From NCBI RefSeq assembly GCF_000024025.1, contig NC_013131.1, forward strand, positions 5,146,001-5,210,000: DNA of 64,000 nucleotides, written 5' to 3'. Under the pieces are notes generated by a model. That model saw only the letters and a program-made list of their open reading frames with translations, did not search any database and was not told where the DNA came from. Below, in pieces: positions 1 to 7,558 of the stretch. Within the stretch, counting starts at the first letter, position 1, and every line of letters begins with the position of its first letter. The position numbers were made by a program, and so were the translations under genes. This DNA comes from Catenulispora acidiphila DSM 44928 (GTDB lineage Bacteria > Actinomycetota > Actinomycetes > Streptomycetales > Catenulisporaceae).

Positions 1-797
1 TCATCGACCGCGACGCCGTCACCAAGGTCGGCGAGCCGGTCGGCGGCATCGCCGCCCCGACCACCACCGGCCTGGTCGGCTCGCAGTCCGACACGATCTT
101 GTCCGCCGACCAGAAGGCGGCGCTGAACCCCTACAAGCCGGACCCGGCCAAGGCCGCGTCCCTGCTGCAGGGCGCAGGCTTCACCAAGGACGCCTCCGGC
201 CAGTGGCACCTGCCCGACGGCACGCCGTGGAAGATCACGCTGCAGACCGTGAACGGCTTCTCCGACTGGATCGCGGCCTCCACGATCGTGGCCAACGAGC
301 TGACCCAGTTCGGCATCCCGACCACCGCGGCGATCACCGCCGACTTCGCCACGTACCAGAAGGAGATGGGCGCCGGTAAGTACGCGGTCGGCTGGTGGCT
401 GGTCGCCCTGGGCCCGCAGACGGACAAGGCCTACGCCCGCATCTACGGCTCCGCCGACGGCTTCAGTGTCGCCAACGGCCAGGCCACGCACAACGACAGC
501 GCGGCCGGCAACTGGGAGCACACCCCGGCGACCTACACCGTCAACGGCCAGAGCATCAACCCCGGCCAGCTCGCCGCGCAGCTGTCGGTGACCCCGGTCT
601 CCGCCCAAGGGCCGATCATCGCCCAGCTGGCAGCGGCCACCAACCAAGAAGTGCCGATGATCCAGATCTGGAACTACACCCACGTGATGTTCACGCTGGA
701 CAAGCGGTTCACGAACTACCCGAAGACCGGGCAGGACGATCTGCTGGCCAACCCGCCCGGCGTGTGGATGATGCAGGGGTACGTGCAGGGCAAGTAG
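1..797 (+). CDS. Peptide ABC transporter substrate-binding protein, C-terminal part
   Basis: This is the C-terminal ~265 residues of a family 5 (DppA/OppA-type) extracellular solute-binding protein. The frame is open from the left edge, so the signal peptide and lipobox lie outside the window. The motif PYKPDPAKAASLLQGAGF matches the conserved 'YDPxKAxxLLxxAGF' element of this family, and the chain ends with a typical WMMQGYVQGK tail. It would bind oligopeptides or similar solutes outside the membrane and deliver them to the two permeases encoded just downstream, after an 85-bp gap. Substrate specificity cannot be read directly. Its operon partner anmK suggests muropeptide-like cargo, which is an inference. 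Confidence 0.9.
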   Translation, partial: IDRDAVTKVGEPVGGIAAPTTTGLVGSQSDTILSADQKAALNPYKPDPAKAASLLQGAGFTKDASGQWHLPDGTPWKITLQTVNGFSDWIAASTIVANELTQFGIPTTAAITADFATYQKEMGAGKYAVGWWLVALGPQTDKAYARIYGSADGFSVANGQATHNDSAAGNWEHTPATYTVNGQSINPGQLAAQLSVTPVSAQGPIIAQLAAATNQEVPMIQIWNYTHVMFTLDKRFTNYPKTGQDDLLANPPGVWMMQGYVQGK

Positions 798-882
798 GGC
801 CGGTCAAGGAACCAAGTAAGGACTCTGGGAAGCAGAACAGGGCCAGGACGATGACGCGAAGTTCGAGAGGGAGGGGAGGAAG

Positions 883-1875
883 ATGACGGGATTCGCCCGG
901 CGGCTGGCCGGCAAGCTCCTGGCCGGACTGGTGATGGTCTGGGTCGTGGTGACGTTCACGTTCTTCCTCGTGCACGCGCTGCCCGGCAAGCCCGGTGATG
1001 TGCAGTACGAGCAATACATCATGATGGGGATGAACTCCGAGCAGGCGTCGGCCAAGGTGCAGGCGGTCTACGGCTTCACCTCCCACGCGCCGCTGCTCTC
1101 CCAGTACACCGGGTACCTCGGCAAGCTCGCGCACGGGGACCTGGGGCAGTCGATCAGCTACTCCGGCGTCCCGGTCAGCCACCTGATCTGGTCCGCGCTG
1201 CCGTGGACCGTGATCCCGGTGCTGTCCGGGCTGCTGGTCAGCTTCCTGATCGGGGTGGTCGCCGGCATCTTCGCCGCGGTCAAGCGGTCCAGCCGCTGGG
1301 GCGGTCTGCTGACCGTCTCCGGCTCGCTGGTCGCCGGCGTCCCCGCCTTCGTCCTGGCCCTGCTGCTCCTGGTGGTGTTCCACACCGAGTGGAACCTGCT
1401 GCCCGACGCCGGCACCAGCGACATCCAGTACACCCCGGGCTGGAACCTGCCCTATATCGGGTCGGTGTTCCAGCACGCGGTCCTGCCGGTGTGCACCTAC
1501 GCGCTGCTCAGTTACGGCGGCTGGCTGCTGGCGATGAAGTCCTCGGTGGTCTCCGTGCTCGGCGACGACTTCATCCTGGCCTCCGAGCTGCGCGGCATCA
1601 CCCCGGTGACGCGGGCCCGCTACATCGGCCGCAACGCCATCCTGCCGCTGTTCACAGTGCTGGCGCTGTCCTTCGGGGTGATGTTCGCCGGGTCCTTCTT
1701 CATCGAGGACACCTTCGACTATCCGGGGCTCGGCAACCTGCTGCTGAAAAGCATCGGCACGCGCGACTACCCGGTGATGGCCGGGGCGTTCCTGCTGATC
1801 ACCGTGTCCATCATCATCGCGAACATCCTCGCCGACCTCTGTTACACCCTGATCGACCCGAGAGTGAGGCGCTGA
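883..1875 (+). CDS. Peptide ABC transporter permease, DppB-like
   Basis: Inner-membrane permease of the binding-protein-dependent peptide importer class (330 aa, the usual DppB/OppB length). The N-terminal membrane segment is followed by a large periplasmic-side loop (residues ~35-100). After it come five more hydrophobic segments and the EAA-type cytoplasmic loop around LRGITPVTRARYIGRNA, which contacts the ATPases. The ATG start is preceded by a very strong purine-rich ribosome site (GGGAGGGGAGGAAG). The stop is one base from the next start, so the genes are translationally coupled. It works with the following DppC-like permease and two ATPases as a complete importer. Confidence 0.93.
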   Translation: MTGFARRLAGKLLAGLVMVWVVVTFTFFLVHALPGKPGDVQYEQYIMMGMNSEQASAKVQAVYGFTSHAPLLSQYTGYLGKLAHGDLGQSISYSGVPVSHLIWSALPWTVIPVLSGLLVSFLIGVVAGIFAAVKRSSRWGGLLTVSGSLVAGVPAFVLALLLLVVFHTEWNLLPDAGTSDIQYTPGWNLPYIGSVFQHAVLPVCTYALLSYGGWLLAMKSSVVSVLGDDFILASELRGITPVTRARYIGRNAILPLFTVLALSFGVMFAGSFFIEDTFDYPGLGNLLLKSIGTRDYPVMAGAFLLITVSIIIANILADLCYTLIDPRVRR

Positions 1876-1876
1876 G

Positions 1877-2782
1877 ATGACCGCGACAGTCAACCTCGCC
1901 CCGGCCGGCCTCAAGCCCCGCACGCGCCACCCGGCGTGGGCGGCCTTCCGCCGGGCGGTGACCCGCAAGCCGGGCCGCCTGGCCGGCCTGATCATCATTG
2001 TGTTCTTCATCCTGCTGGCGATCTGCGGGCCCTGGTTCTACGGCTCGCTGTCCGTCGACCCGAACGAGCTGTACGCGCCGCCCAGCGCCAAGCACTGGCT
2101 GGGCACCGACTTCGCCGGCTCCGACGTGCTGCAGGAGGTGGTGACCGGCGCGCGCTACGTGCTGGCCACCGCCGCGCTGTCGGCACTGTTCACCAGCCTG
2201 TTCGGCGTCACGGTCGGACTGGTCGCCGGCTACCAGCGCGGCATGACCGACAGCGTCCTGATGCGTCTGACGGACTTCGTCCTGACGATCCCGGGCCTGC
2301 CGCTGCTGATCATCCTGTCCACGGTGTGGAGCTTCGGCAGCCCGTGGGAGATGGGCCTGGTGCTGGGCATCACCGGCTGGGGCGGGGTCGCCCGGGCCGT
2401 GCGCTCGCAGGCGCTGTCGCTGCGCGAGCGCGGGTTCCTGGAAGCGGCGCGCGGTCTGGGGCTGTCCCGGCGGCACATCATCGTCAAGGAGATGCTGCCG
2501 AACATCGCCCCCTACGCCGCCATGCAGCTGATGCTGTCGGTGATCGGCTTCATCGGCGCCGAGGTCGGCCTGTTCTTCCTGGGGCTGGTGCCGTTCTCCA
2601 GCACCAACTGGGGTGTGATGCTGAACCAGGCGGTGTTCTCCGGCGGGGCGATGGAGACCTCCTCGGCGCTGATCTACCTGCTGGCGCCGCTGGTCTGCAT
2701 CCTGCTGCTGACGCTGGGCATCGTGCTCTTCCTGGACGCCATCGACGAACTGTTCAACCCGCGGCTGAGGGAGCGCGTGTGA
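1877..2782 (+). CDS. Peptide ABC transporter permease, DppC-like
   Basis: Second permease of the importer (301 aa). It has the short cytoplasmic N-terminus, a first membrane helix near residues 30-52, and the 'HWLGTDFAGSDVLQ' stretch typical of DppC/OppC (TDxxGRDxxS-like). These are followed by four to five further helices. The EAA loop is EAARGLGLSRRHIIVKEMLP, the classical ATPase-docking signature. The start follows the previous stop by a single base, and the stop overlaps the GTG start of the ATPase gene by four bases (GTGA). This is a tight operon that argues for a fixed stoichiometric complex. Confidence 0.93.
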   Translation: MTATVNLAPAGLKPRTRHPAWAAFRRAVTRKPGRLAGLIIIVFFILLAICGPWFYGSLSVDPNELYAPPSAKHWLGTDFAGSDVLQEVVTGARYVLATAALSALFTSLFGVTVGLVAGYQRGMTDSVLMRLTDFVLTIPGLPLLIILSTVWSFGSPWEMGLVLGITGWGGVARAVRSQALSLRERGFLEAARGLGLSRRHIIVKEMLPNIAPYAAMQLMLSVIGFIGAEVGLFFLGLVPFSSTNWGVMLNQAVFSGGAMETSSALIYLLAPLVCILLLTLGIVLFLDAIDELFNPRLRERV

Positions 2783-3795
2783 GCGAGGTACAAGTACGCG
2801 GCCTGACGGTCGAGTACCAGACGACCGCCGGCTGGCTGCCCGCGGTGGCCGACGCCGGGCTGGACCTGCGCGCCGGGGAGATCACCGGCCTGGTCGGGGA
2901 GTCCGGCTCCGGTAAATCCACGCTCGCGCTGGCGCTGCTGAACGCGGTGCCGGCGCCCGGGCGGATCGCCGCCGGGAGCGTGGAGGTCGCCGGGGTCGGG
3001 GACGTCACCAAGCTGGGCGGCAAGCAGCTGCGCAAGGCCCGCGGCGGCGCGATCGGCTACGTGTTCCAGGCCTCGCAGAACTCGCTGAACCCGCTGACGA
3101 CCATCGGCCGGCAGCTGCTGGACCTGGGACGCTCGCACGAGGTCGCCGACCTGCGTGCTCTGATAGCCCGGGCCAGGGACCTGGCGGACCGGATGGGCCT
3201 GGACGGCCAGCGGGTGCTGGACTCCTACCAGCACGAGCTCTCCGGCGGGATGCGCCAGCGCATCGGCATCGTCTTCGCGCTGGTCCTGAACGCCAAGGTG
3301 CTGATCCTGGACGAGCCGACCACCGCGCTGGACATGCTCTCCCAGGCCTCGGTGCTGGAGATCGTGCGCAAGGTGCACGACGAGAACCAGCTCAGCACCC
3401 TGATCATCACGCACGACATCGGCGCGATCTCCGAGATCGCCGACCGGCTGGCGGTGATGTACGGCGGGCGGATCGTCGAGGACGGCCCGCTGCTGGACGT
3501 CCTGCGCCGGCCCACGCACCCCTATACCAAGGCCCTGATAGGCGCCACGGCGCGCATCACCGGCGACGTGGAGGCGGCGCGGGCGCTGCCCGGGCGGCCG
3601 CCGGACCTGACCACCGTGGCGCGCGCCGGCTGCGTCTTCCGCGACCGCTGCCCGTTCGCGGTCGCGGTCTGCGCCGAGGTCGAGCCGGAGCTCGCGACCT
3701 GGGAGTCCGGGCGCCGCCGCGCGTGCCACGTCGAACCGTCCACCGTGCTCTCCGGGACCGCCGGGGCGCCCGCCGCCGTGGGAGAACCGGCATGA
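2779..3795 (+). CDS. Peptide ABC transporter ATP-binding protein, DppD-like
   Basis: First ATPase of the importer (338 aa from the GTG at 2779). This start is chosen because it overlaps the permease stop as GTGA and places the Walker A motif GESGSGKST at residues 40-48. The Q-loop region, LSGGMRQRIG signature, Walker [13 protein letters not shown] and H-loop ITHD follow in order. The C-terminal oligopeptide-transporter extension contains the paired cysteines of the CVFRDRCPFA motif typical of DppD/OppD. The frame stays open far upstream of 2779, but that extension is only the antisense-like shadow of the permease gene. Confidence 0.93.
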   Translation: MSEVQVRGLTVEYQTTAGWLPAVADAGLDLRAGEITGLVGESGSGKSTLALALLNAVPAPGRIAAGSVEVAGVGDVTKLGGKQLRKARGGAIGYVFQASQNSLNPLTTIGRQLLDLGRSHEVADLRALIARARDLADRMGLDGQRVLDSYQHELSGGMRQRIGIVFALVLNAKVLILDEPTTALDMLSQASVLEIVRKVHDENQLSTLIITHDIGAISEIADRLAVMYGGRIVEDGPLLDVLRRPTHPYTKALIGATARITGDVEAARALPGRPPDLTTVARAGCVFRDRCPFAVAVCAEVEPELATWESGRRRACHVEPSTVLSGTAGAPAAVGEPA

Positions 3796-4925
3796 TCCAG
3801 GCCCGCGGCATCACCCGCACCTACCAGACCCACGGCGCCTTCACCGGCGCCCGGACCGTGCCGGCGCTGCGCGGTGTGGACTTCACGCTGCCCGACGGCG
3901 GCGCGGTGTCCTTCATCGGCGAGTCCGGCTGCGGCAAGACCACGCTGGGGAAGATCCTCACCGGACTGGAGACCTTCGACGGCGGCGAGCTGATCGTGGA
4001 CGGCGTCGCGCTGTCCGGGCTCAAGCCGCGGCAGCGGGAGAAGTACTTCCGCAGGATCCAGATGATCCATCAGGACCCTTATTCGGCGCTGAACCCGACC
4101 CGCACGGTCGAGGCGACGTTGCGCGATCCGCTGCGGATGCGCGCGAAGGAGAGGGGCGCGAGCGGCGGCGGGGGCGGCGACGGCGAGGGCGAGGGCGGCT
4201 GGCGCGCGCGTGCCGCCGAGCTGCTGACGCTGGTCGGCCTCGAGCCGGCCGCCGTCCTGCCGAAGTACCCGCACCAGCTCTCCGGCGGGCAGCGGCAGCG
4301 CGTGGTCATCGCCCGGGCGCTGACCGTCGACCCGGAGGTGCTGATCGCCGACGAGGCGGTGTCGATGATCGACGTCTCGATGCGGCTGGGCATCCTGAAG
4401 CTGCTGCGCGATCTGCGCAGCCGGCTGGGGATCTCGCTGGTGTTCATCACGCACGACGTCGCCACCGCGCGCTACGTCGGCGAGGGCGGCGAGCTGCACG
4501 TGATCTACCGCGGCGAGGTGGTCGAGCGCGGGCTCACCGACGAGGTGATCCTGGCGCCGGTGCACCCCTACACGCAGTGCCTGCTCTCGGCGGTGCCGAT
4601 CATGCGCGGGCTGGAGGAGCCGGGCCCGGACCGGACGGCGCCGACGACGGCGCTGGACGAGCGGACGCCGACGCCGGGGTGCTTGTTCGAGCCGCGGTGC
4701 CCGTTCGCGCAGGATCAGTGTGCTGAGAAGCATCCGGTGCTGGTGCCTTTCGGGCTAGACGCGGTGGGGGAGTCGGGCGCTGTGGGGGAGTCGAACGCCG
4801 CCGCCGCTGGTCCCGCCACCGATACCGGCTCCGAGAACGGCTCCGAATCCGGACACGTCCACGCCTGCTTCTACCCGGAGTCCCGGCGGGTGGTCGGCGT
4901 CGAGGTGGGAGCCGGCAGCGCGTGA
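3792..4925 (+). CDS. Peptide ABC transporter ATP-binding protein, DppF-like
   Basis: Second ATPase (377 aa from the ATG at 3792, overlapping the preceding stop as ATGA). Walker A is GESGCGKTT near residues 43-51, the signature is LSGGQRQRVV and the H-loop is ITHD. Walker B reads ADEAVSMIDVS where the family usually has ADEPVSALDVS, so the conserved Pro-Ala pair is altered. A Gly/Glu-rich insertion (KERGASGGGGGDGEGEGG) sits between the Q-loop and the signature. The C-terminal cysteine pair CLFEPRCPF is kept. It forms the ATPase heterodimer with the upstream gene and overlaps anmK by four bases. Confidence 0.92.
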   Translation: MIQARGITRTYQTHGAFTGARTVPALRGVDFTLPDGGAVSFIGESGCGKTTLGKILTGLETFDGGELIVDGVALSGLKPRQREKYFRRIQMIHQDPYSALNPTRTVEATLRDPLRMRAKERGASGGGGGDGEGEGGWRARAAELLTLVGLEPAAVLPKYPHQLSGGQRQRVVIARALTVDPEVLIADEAVSMIDVSMRLGILKLLRDLRSRLGISLVFITHDVATARYVGEGGELHVIYRGEVVERGLTDEVILAPVHPYTQCLLSAVPIMRGLEEPGPDRTAPTTALDERTPTPGCLFEPRCPFAQDQCAEKHPVLVPFGLDAVGESGAVGESNAAAAGPATDTGSENGSESGHVHACFYPESRRVVGVEVGAGSA

Positions 4926-6076
4926 GAGTCTTGGGACTGAGCTCCGGCACCTCCCACGACGCGATCGACGTCGCGCTGGTGGACTTCCGCCTGGACGGCG
5001 AGACGCTGGTCGGGCGGCTCGAGCACGTCGACCACGTCCCGTACCCCGAGGACCTGCGCGCGCAGATCGTCGCCGCGCTGCCGCCGCACCCGACCGACCT
5101 CGGCGCGGTCTGCCGCCTGGACACCGGCATCGGCCAGGCGTTCGCGGCGGCGGCGTGGCAGGCGGTGCAGGCCGCCGGTCCCGTGGACCTGGTCTGCTCG
5201 CACGGCCAGACCCTGTTCCACTGGACCGAGGACGGCCGGGTGCTCGGCACGCTGCAACTCGGGCAGCCGGCGTGGATCGCCGAACGCCTCGGCGTCCCGG
5301 TGGTCTCCGACGTCCGCGCCGCCGACGTCGCCGCCGGAGGTCAGGGCGCACCACTGGTCTCGCTCCTGGACCTGTTGCTGCTGCGCGGCCTGCCCGGCCC
5401 GGTCGGCGCACTGAACCTCGGCGGCATCGCGAACCTGACCGTGGTCGCCGACCCGCCGGTGGCCTTCGACGTCGGACCGGCCAACGCCCTGCTCGACGCC
5501 GCCTGCCGCCAACTGACCGGCAAACCCTACGACCGCGACGGCCGCCTCGCCGCCGCCGGCCTGGTCCACCCCGGCCTCCTCGCGGCCCTCATGGCAGAGC
5601 CCTACTACACCCGCCGCCCCCCGAAGACCACCGGCAAGGAACTCTTCCACGACGCCTACCTAGCCGCCCACATCGAGGCCTTCCCCGACCTCACCCCCGA
5701 AGACCTGATGTCGACCCTGGCGACCCTCACAGCGATGACAGTCGTCGACGCAGTCCGCTCCCACGCCATCGTGACCCTCGCCGTCTCCGGCGGCGGCGCC
5801 GAGAACCCCGAACTGATGAAGCGCATCGCCAAACGCCTCCCCGACGTCCACCTGGTCCGCTCAGACGCCTACAAAGTCCCCTCCGACGCCAAGGAAGCCA
5901 TCGCCTTCGCCCTGGTCGGCTGGTTCACCGCCCACGGCCTCCCCGGCACGATCCCCGCCTGCACAGGCGCCGCCAGCGAACGCGTGCTGGGACGCATCAG
6001 CCCACCGGCGCGCGGGGCGCTGGCGCTGCCGGAGGCGGTGGAGAAGGCGCCTCGGGCGGTGCGGTTCGGGGGGTAG
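4922..6076 (+). CDS. anmK: Anhydro-N-acetylmuramic acid kinase
   Basis: Cytoplasmic kinase (384 aa) that opens and phosphorylates 1,6-anhydro-MurNAc, a cell-wall turnover product, to MurNAc-6-phosphate. The assignment rests on the N-terminal phosphate loop LGLSSGTSHDAIDVALV, SHGQTLFHW near residue 95, LNLGGIANLT near 165 and FDVGPANALLDA near 185. All of these are AnmK hallmarks of the ASKHA fold. The GTG start overlaps the upstream ATPase stop (GTGA), so it belongs to the importer operon and suggests that the importer feeds cell-wall fragments to it. The last third uses strongly C-rich wobble codons, then the final ~70 bp switch to G-rich ones. Confidence 0.92.
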   Translation: MRVLGLSSGTSHDAIDVALVDFRLDGETLVGRLEHVDHVPYPEDLRAQIVAALPPHPTDLGAVCRLDTGIGQAFAAAAWQAVQAAGPVDLVCSHGQTLFHWTEDGRVLGTLQLGQPAWIAERLGVPVVSDVRAADVAAGGQGAPLVSLLDLLLLRGLPGPVGALNLGGIANLTVVADPPVAFDVGPANALLDAACRQLTGKPYDRDGRLAAAGLVHPGLLAALMAEPYYTRRPPKTTGKELFHDAYLAAHIEAFPDLTPEDLMSTLATLTAMTVVDAVRSHAIVTLAVSGGGAENPELMKRIAKRLPDVHLVRSDAYKVPSDAKEAIAFALVGWFTAHGLPGTIPACTGAASERVLGRISPPARGALALPEAVEKAPRAVRFGG

Positions 6077-6430
6077 GGGGAGGGGGTGTGCGTTTGGATT
6101 GGTGAGTTTGGCTGGCTGCGGTTGGTTTGTGGGTTCTAGAAGCTTTTTACGGCTTCGCGCGGGTGTTGATGGCCTCGCAGGGGGCGCAGTTCGGTGGTGG
6201 GTGTCCGGATCACGTCGGCGGCCGGCGGTTGTTCGTGTTCACGACCGCGCGCGGGTCCGGGTCACTGCGCATGCGTTGGGGCTGGCGGGTGGCGGCCGCG
6301 TTTGAGGGGCACCAGAAGTCAAAATCAAAAAAGCCAGGGCCTCCGGCGGCGCCTGCGCGGCGAGCGGCACTCGCTCCGGGGAGGGGGCGGTCGCGCTGTC
6401 CGGCGGCGGTTGTTGCTTGTGGTCGCCTTA

Positions 6431-6588
6431 GTCCCGGATTCCCCGTCGCGTCGTCGCCGTAAACGGAATCATTTCGGCCTGGCGGAGTAAAGTCGCATCG
6501 CTTTTGCTGTGGTTGAGAAACGCCCGACTTGACACCGCCAGTCCGAAAAGATTGGCAGAGCCCGCCGACGCGACGGGGAATCCGGGAC
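6431..6588. repeat. Long hairpin element A (158 nt)
   Basis: This element folds on itself. The 65-nt left half (6431-6495) is about 80% complementary to the right half (6525-6588), leaving a 29-nt loop. The ends are GTCCCGGATTCCCC and its complement GGGGAATCCGGGAC. It is also about 85% identical to the reverse complement of the element at 6766-6925, so it is a palindrome inside a palindrome. It looks like a MITE-like or structured non-coding unit, but no family is recognised. Confidence 0.75.
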
Positions 6589-6765
6589 ACAACCCCGTAT
6601 GGTGTGGAGGATCCACCGACGTGGGTGGCAGGCTGCTGCTTCATCTACTCGCCGACACCTTCGGGAAAGGCAGTTGCGCTTTTCACCGGCATCGCGCCGG
6701 GACTGGCAGCCTGCAAGTGGTGAGCATTCTGCGATAGGCGGGGGACCTCCTCTCACAAGGGTGTT

Positions 6766-6925
6766 GTCCCGGATCCCTCGTCGCTGTCGGCGGGCTCTGC
6801 CAATCATTGTGGACTGGCGGTGTCAAGTCGAACGAAACAGCACCACAGCAATTGCGATCCGACTTTACTCCGCCAGGCCGCAATGATTCCGTCTACGGCG
6901 ACGACAGCGGCGAGGGATCCGGGAC
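6766..6925. repeat. Long hairpin element B (160 nt), inverted copy of A
   Basis: Inverted partner of the element at 6431-6588, with termini GTCCCGGATCCCTCG and CGAGGGATCCGGGAC. The inner segments CTGGCGGTGTCAAGTCG and CGACTTTACTCCGCCAG pair with each other across a ~30-nt loop. Substitutions relative to the other copy tend to fall in the loop and in the outer third of the stem. Confidence 0.75.
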
Positions 6926-7301
6926 AAAGGCGACCAACATTCGAACCGCCGCCGAGCCGCCCAACCCAGCCCCGCCCCCCGTTGCAGAGTGCCCCCGCCG
7001 GAGGCGCCTGCCCTTGACCTTGACTTCTGGTGCCCCTCAAACGCGGCCGCCACCCGCCAGACCAACGCATGCGCAGTGACTCGGACCCACGCGCGGTCGT
7101 GTCGCTCCACCACCGCCGGCCGCCAACGCGACCTAGCCACCCACCACCGAACTGCGCCCCCTGCGAGGCCATCAAACCATGCTCGAAGACGTAAAAAGCT
7201 TCTAAAAGCCCACAAAATAACCGCAGTCAGCCGACGCTCCGCCACCCACACATAGGCCTCGCTCAATGGCAGCCGCCTTCCGCCGCCCTCGCCTTCGCCC
7301 C

Positions 7302-7483
7302 GCTGCCCGCCGCCTGCTGCCCGCCGCCTGCTGCCCGCCGCCTGCTGCCCGCCACCTGCCACCTGCCACCTGCCGCCTGCCGCCTGCCGCCTGCTGCCTG
7401 CTGCCTGCTGCCCACCGCCCGCTGCCCGCCACCTGCTGCCTGCTGCCTGCTGCCCGCTGCCCACCGCCCGCTGCCCGCCACCT
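7302..7483. repeat. Heptanucleotide tandem repeat (~26 units)
   Basis: Head-to-tail 7-bp units of the forms GCTGCCC, GCCGCCT, GCTGCCT, GCCACCT and ACCGCCC run without interruption for about 182 bp. The order shows higher-order duplication: the series GCTGCCC-ACCGCCC-GCTGCCC-GCCACCT occurs twice. The array ends 75 bp before the LD-carboxypeptidase start. Such arrays expand and contract by slippage, so copy number may differ between strains. Confidence 0.9.
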
Positions 7484-7558
7484 GCCGCCGCCCGCCCTCC
7501 GCCGCCGCCCCGCGCCCGAACTCTCGATCATCCGCATCCCACATGAGAGAGTCGGATC

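Larger units (their letters stand above)
6100..7240. repeat. Large nested inverted repeat (~1.1 kb palindrome)
   Basis: Two arms of roughly 500-550 bp face each other around a centre near 6675. Read directly: 6166-6203 is the exact reverse complement of 7138-7175 (38 bp), 6282-6322 is the exact reverse complement of 7020-7060 (41 bp), and 6138-6151 pairs with 7190-7203. The hairpin element at 6431-6588 pairs with the one at 6766-6925. Between these blocks the arms differ by substitutions and small gaps, so this is an old or partly diverged inverted duplication. Its function is unknown to me. Confidence 0.85.
6077..7558. other. 1.5 kb region with no credible gene, occupied by repeats
   Basis: No reading frame here resembles a protein. 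The open frames are short, lie in all six phases and mirror each other because the DNA is an inverted repeat. The stretch holds a large imperfect palindrome (about 6100-7240) and then a heptanucleotide tandem array (7302-7483). No transposase, integrase or tRNA is present. It separates anmK from the LD-carboxypeptidase gene. Confidence 0.8.

Noticed and set aside
6127-7255. Several 60-140-codon frames inside the palindromic region
   Set aside because: They occur on both strands as mirror images of one another, have no ribosome sites and show no protein-like composition.
7302-7483. Possible CRISPR array
   Set aside because: Units are contiguous 7-mers without spacers and no cas genes are present.
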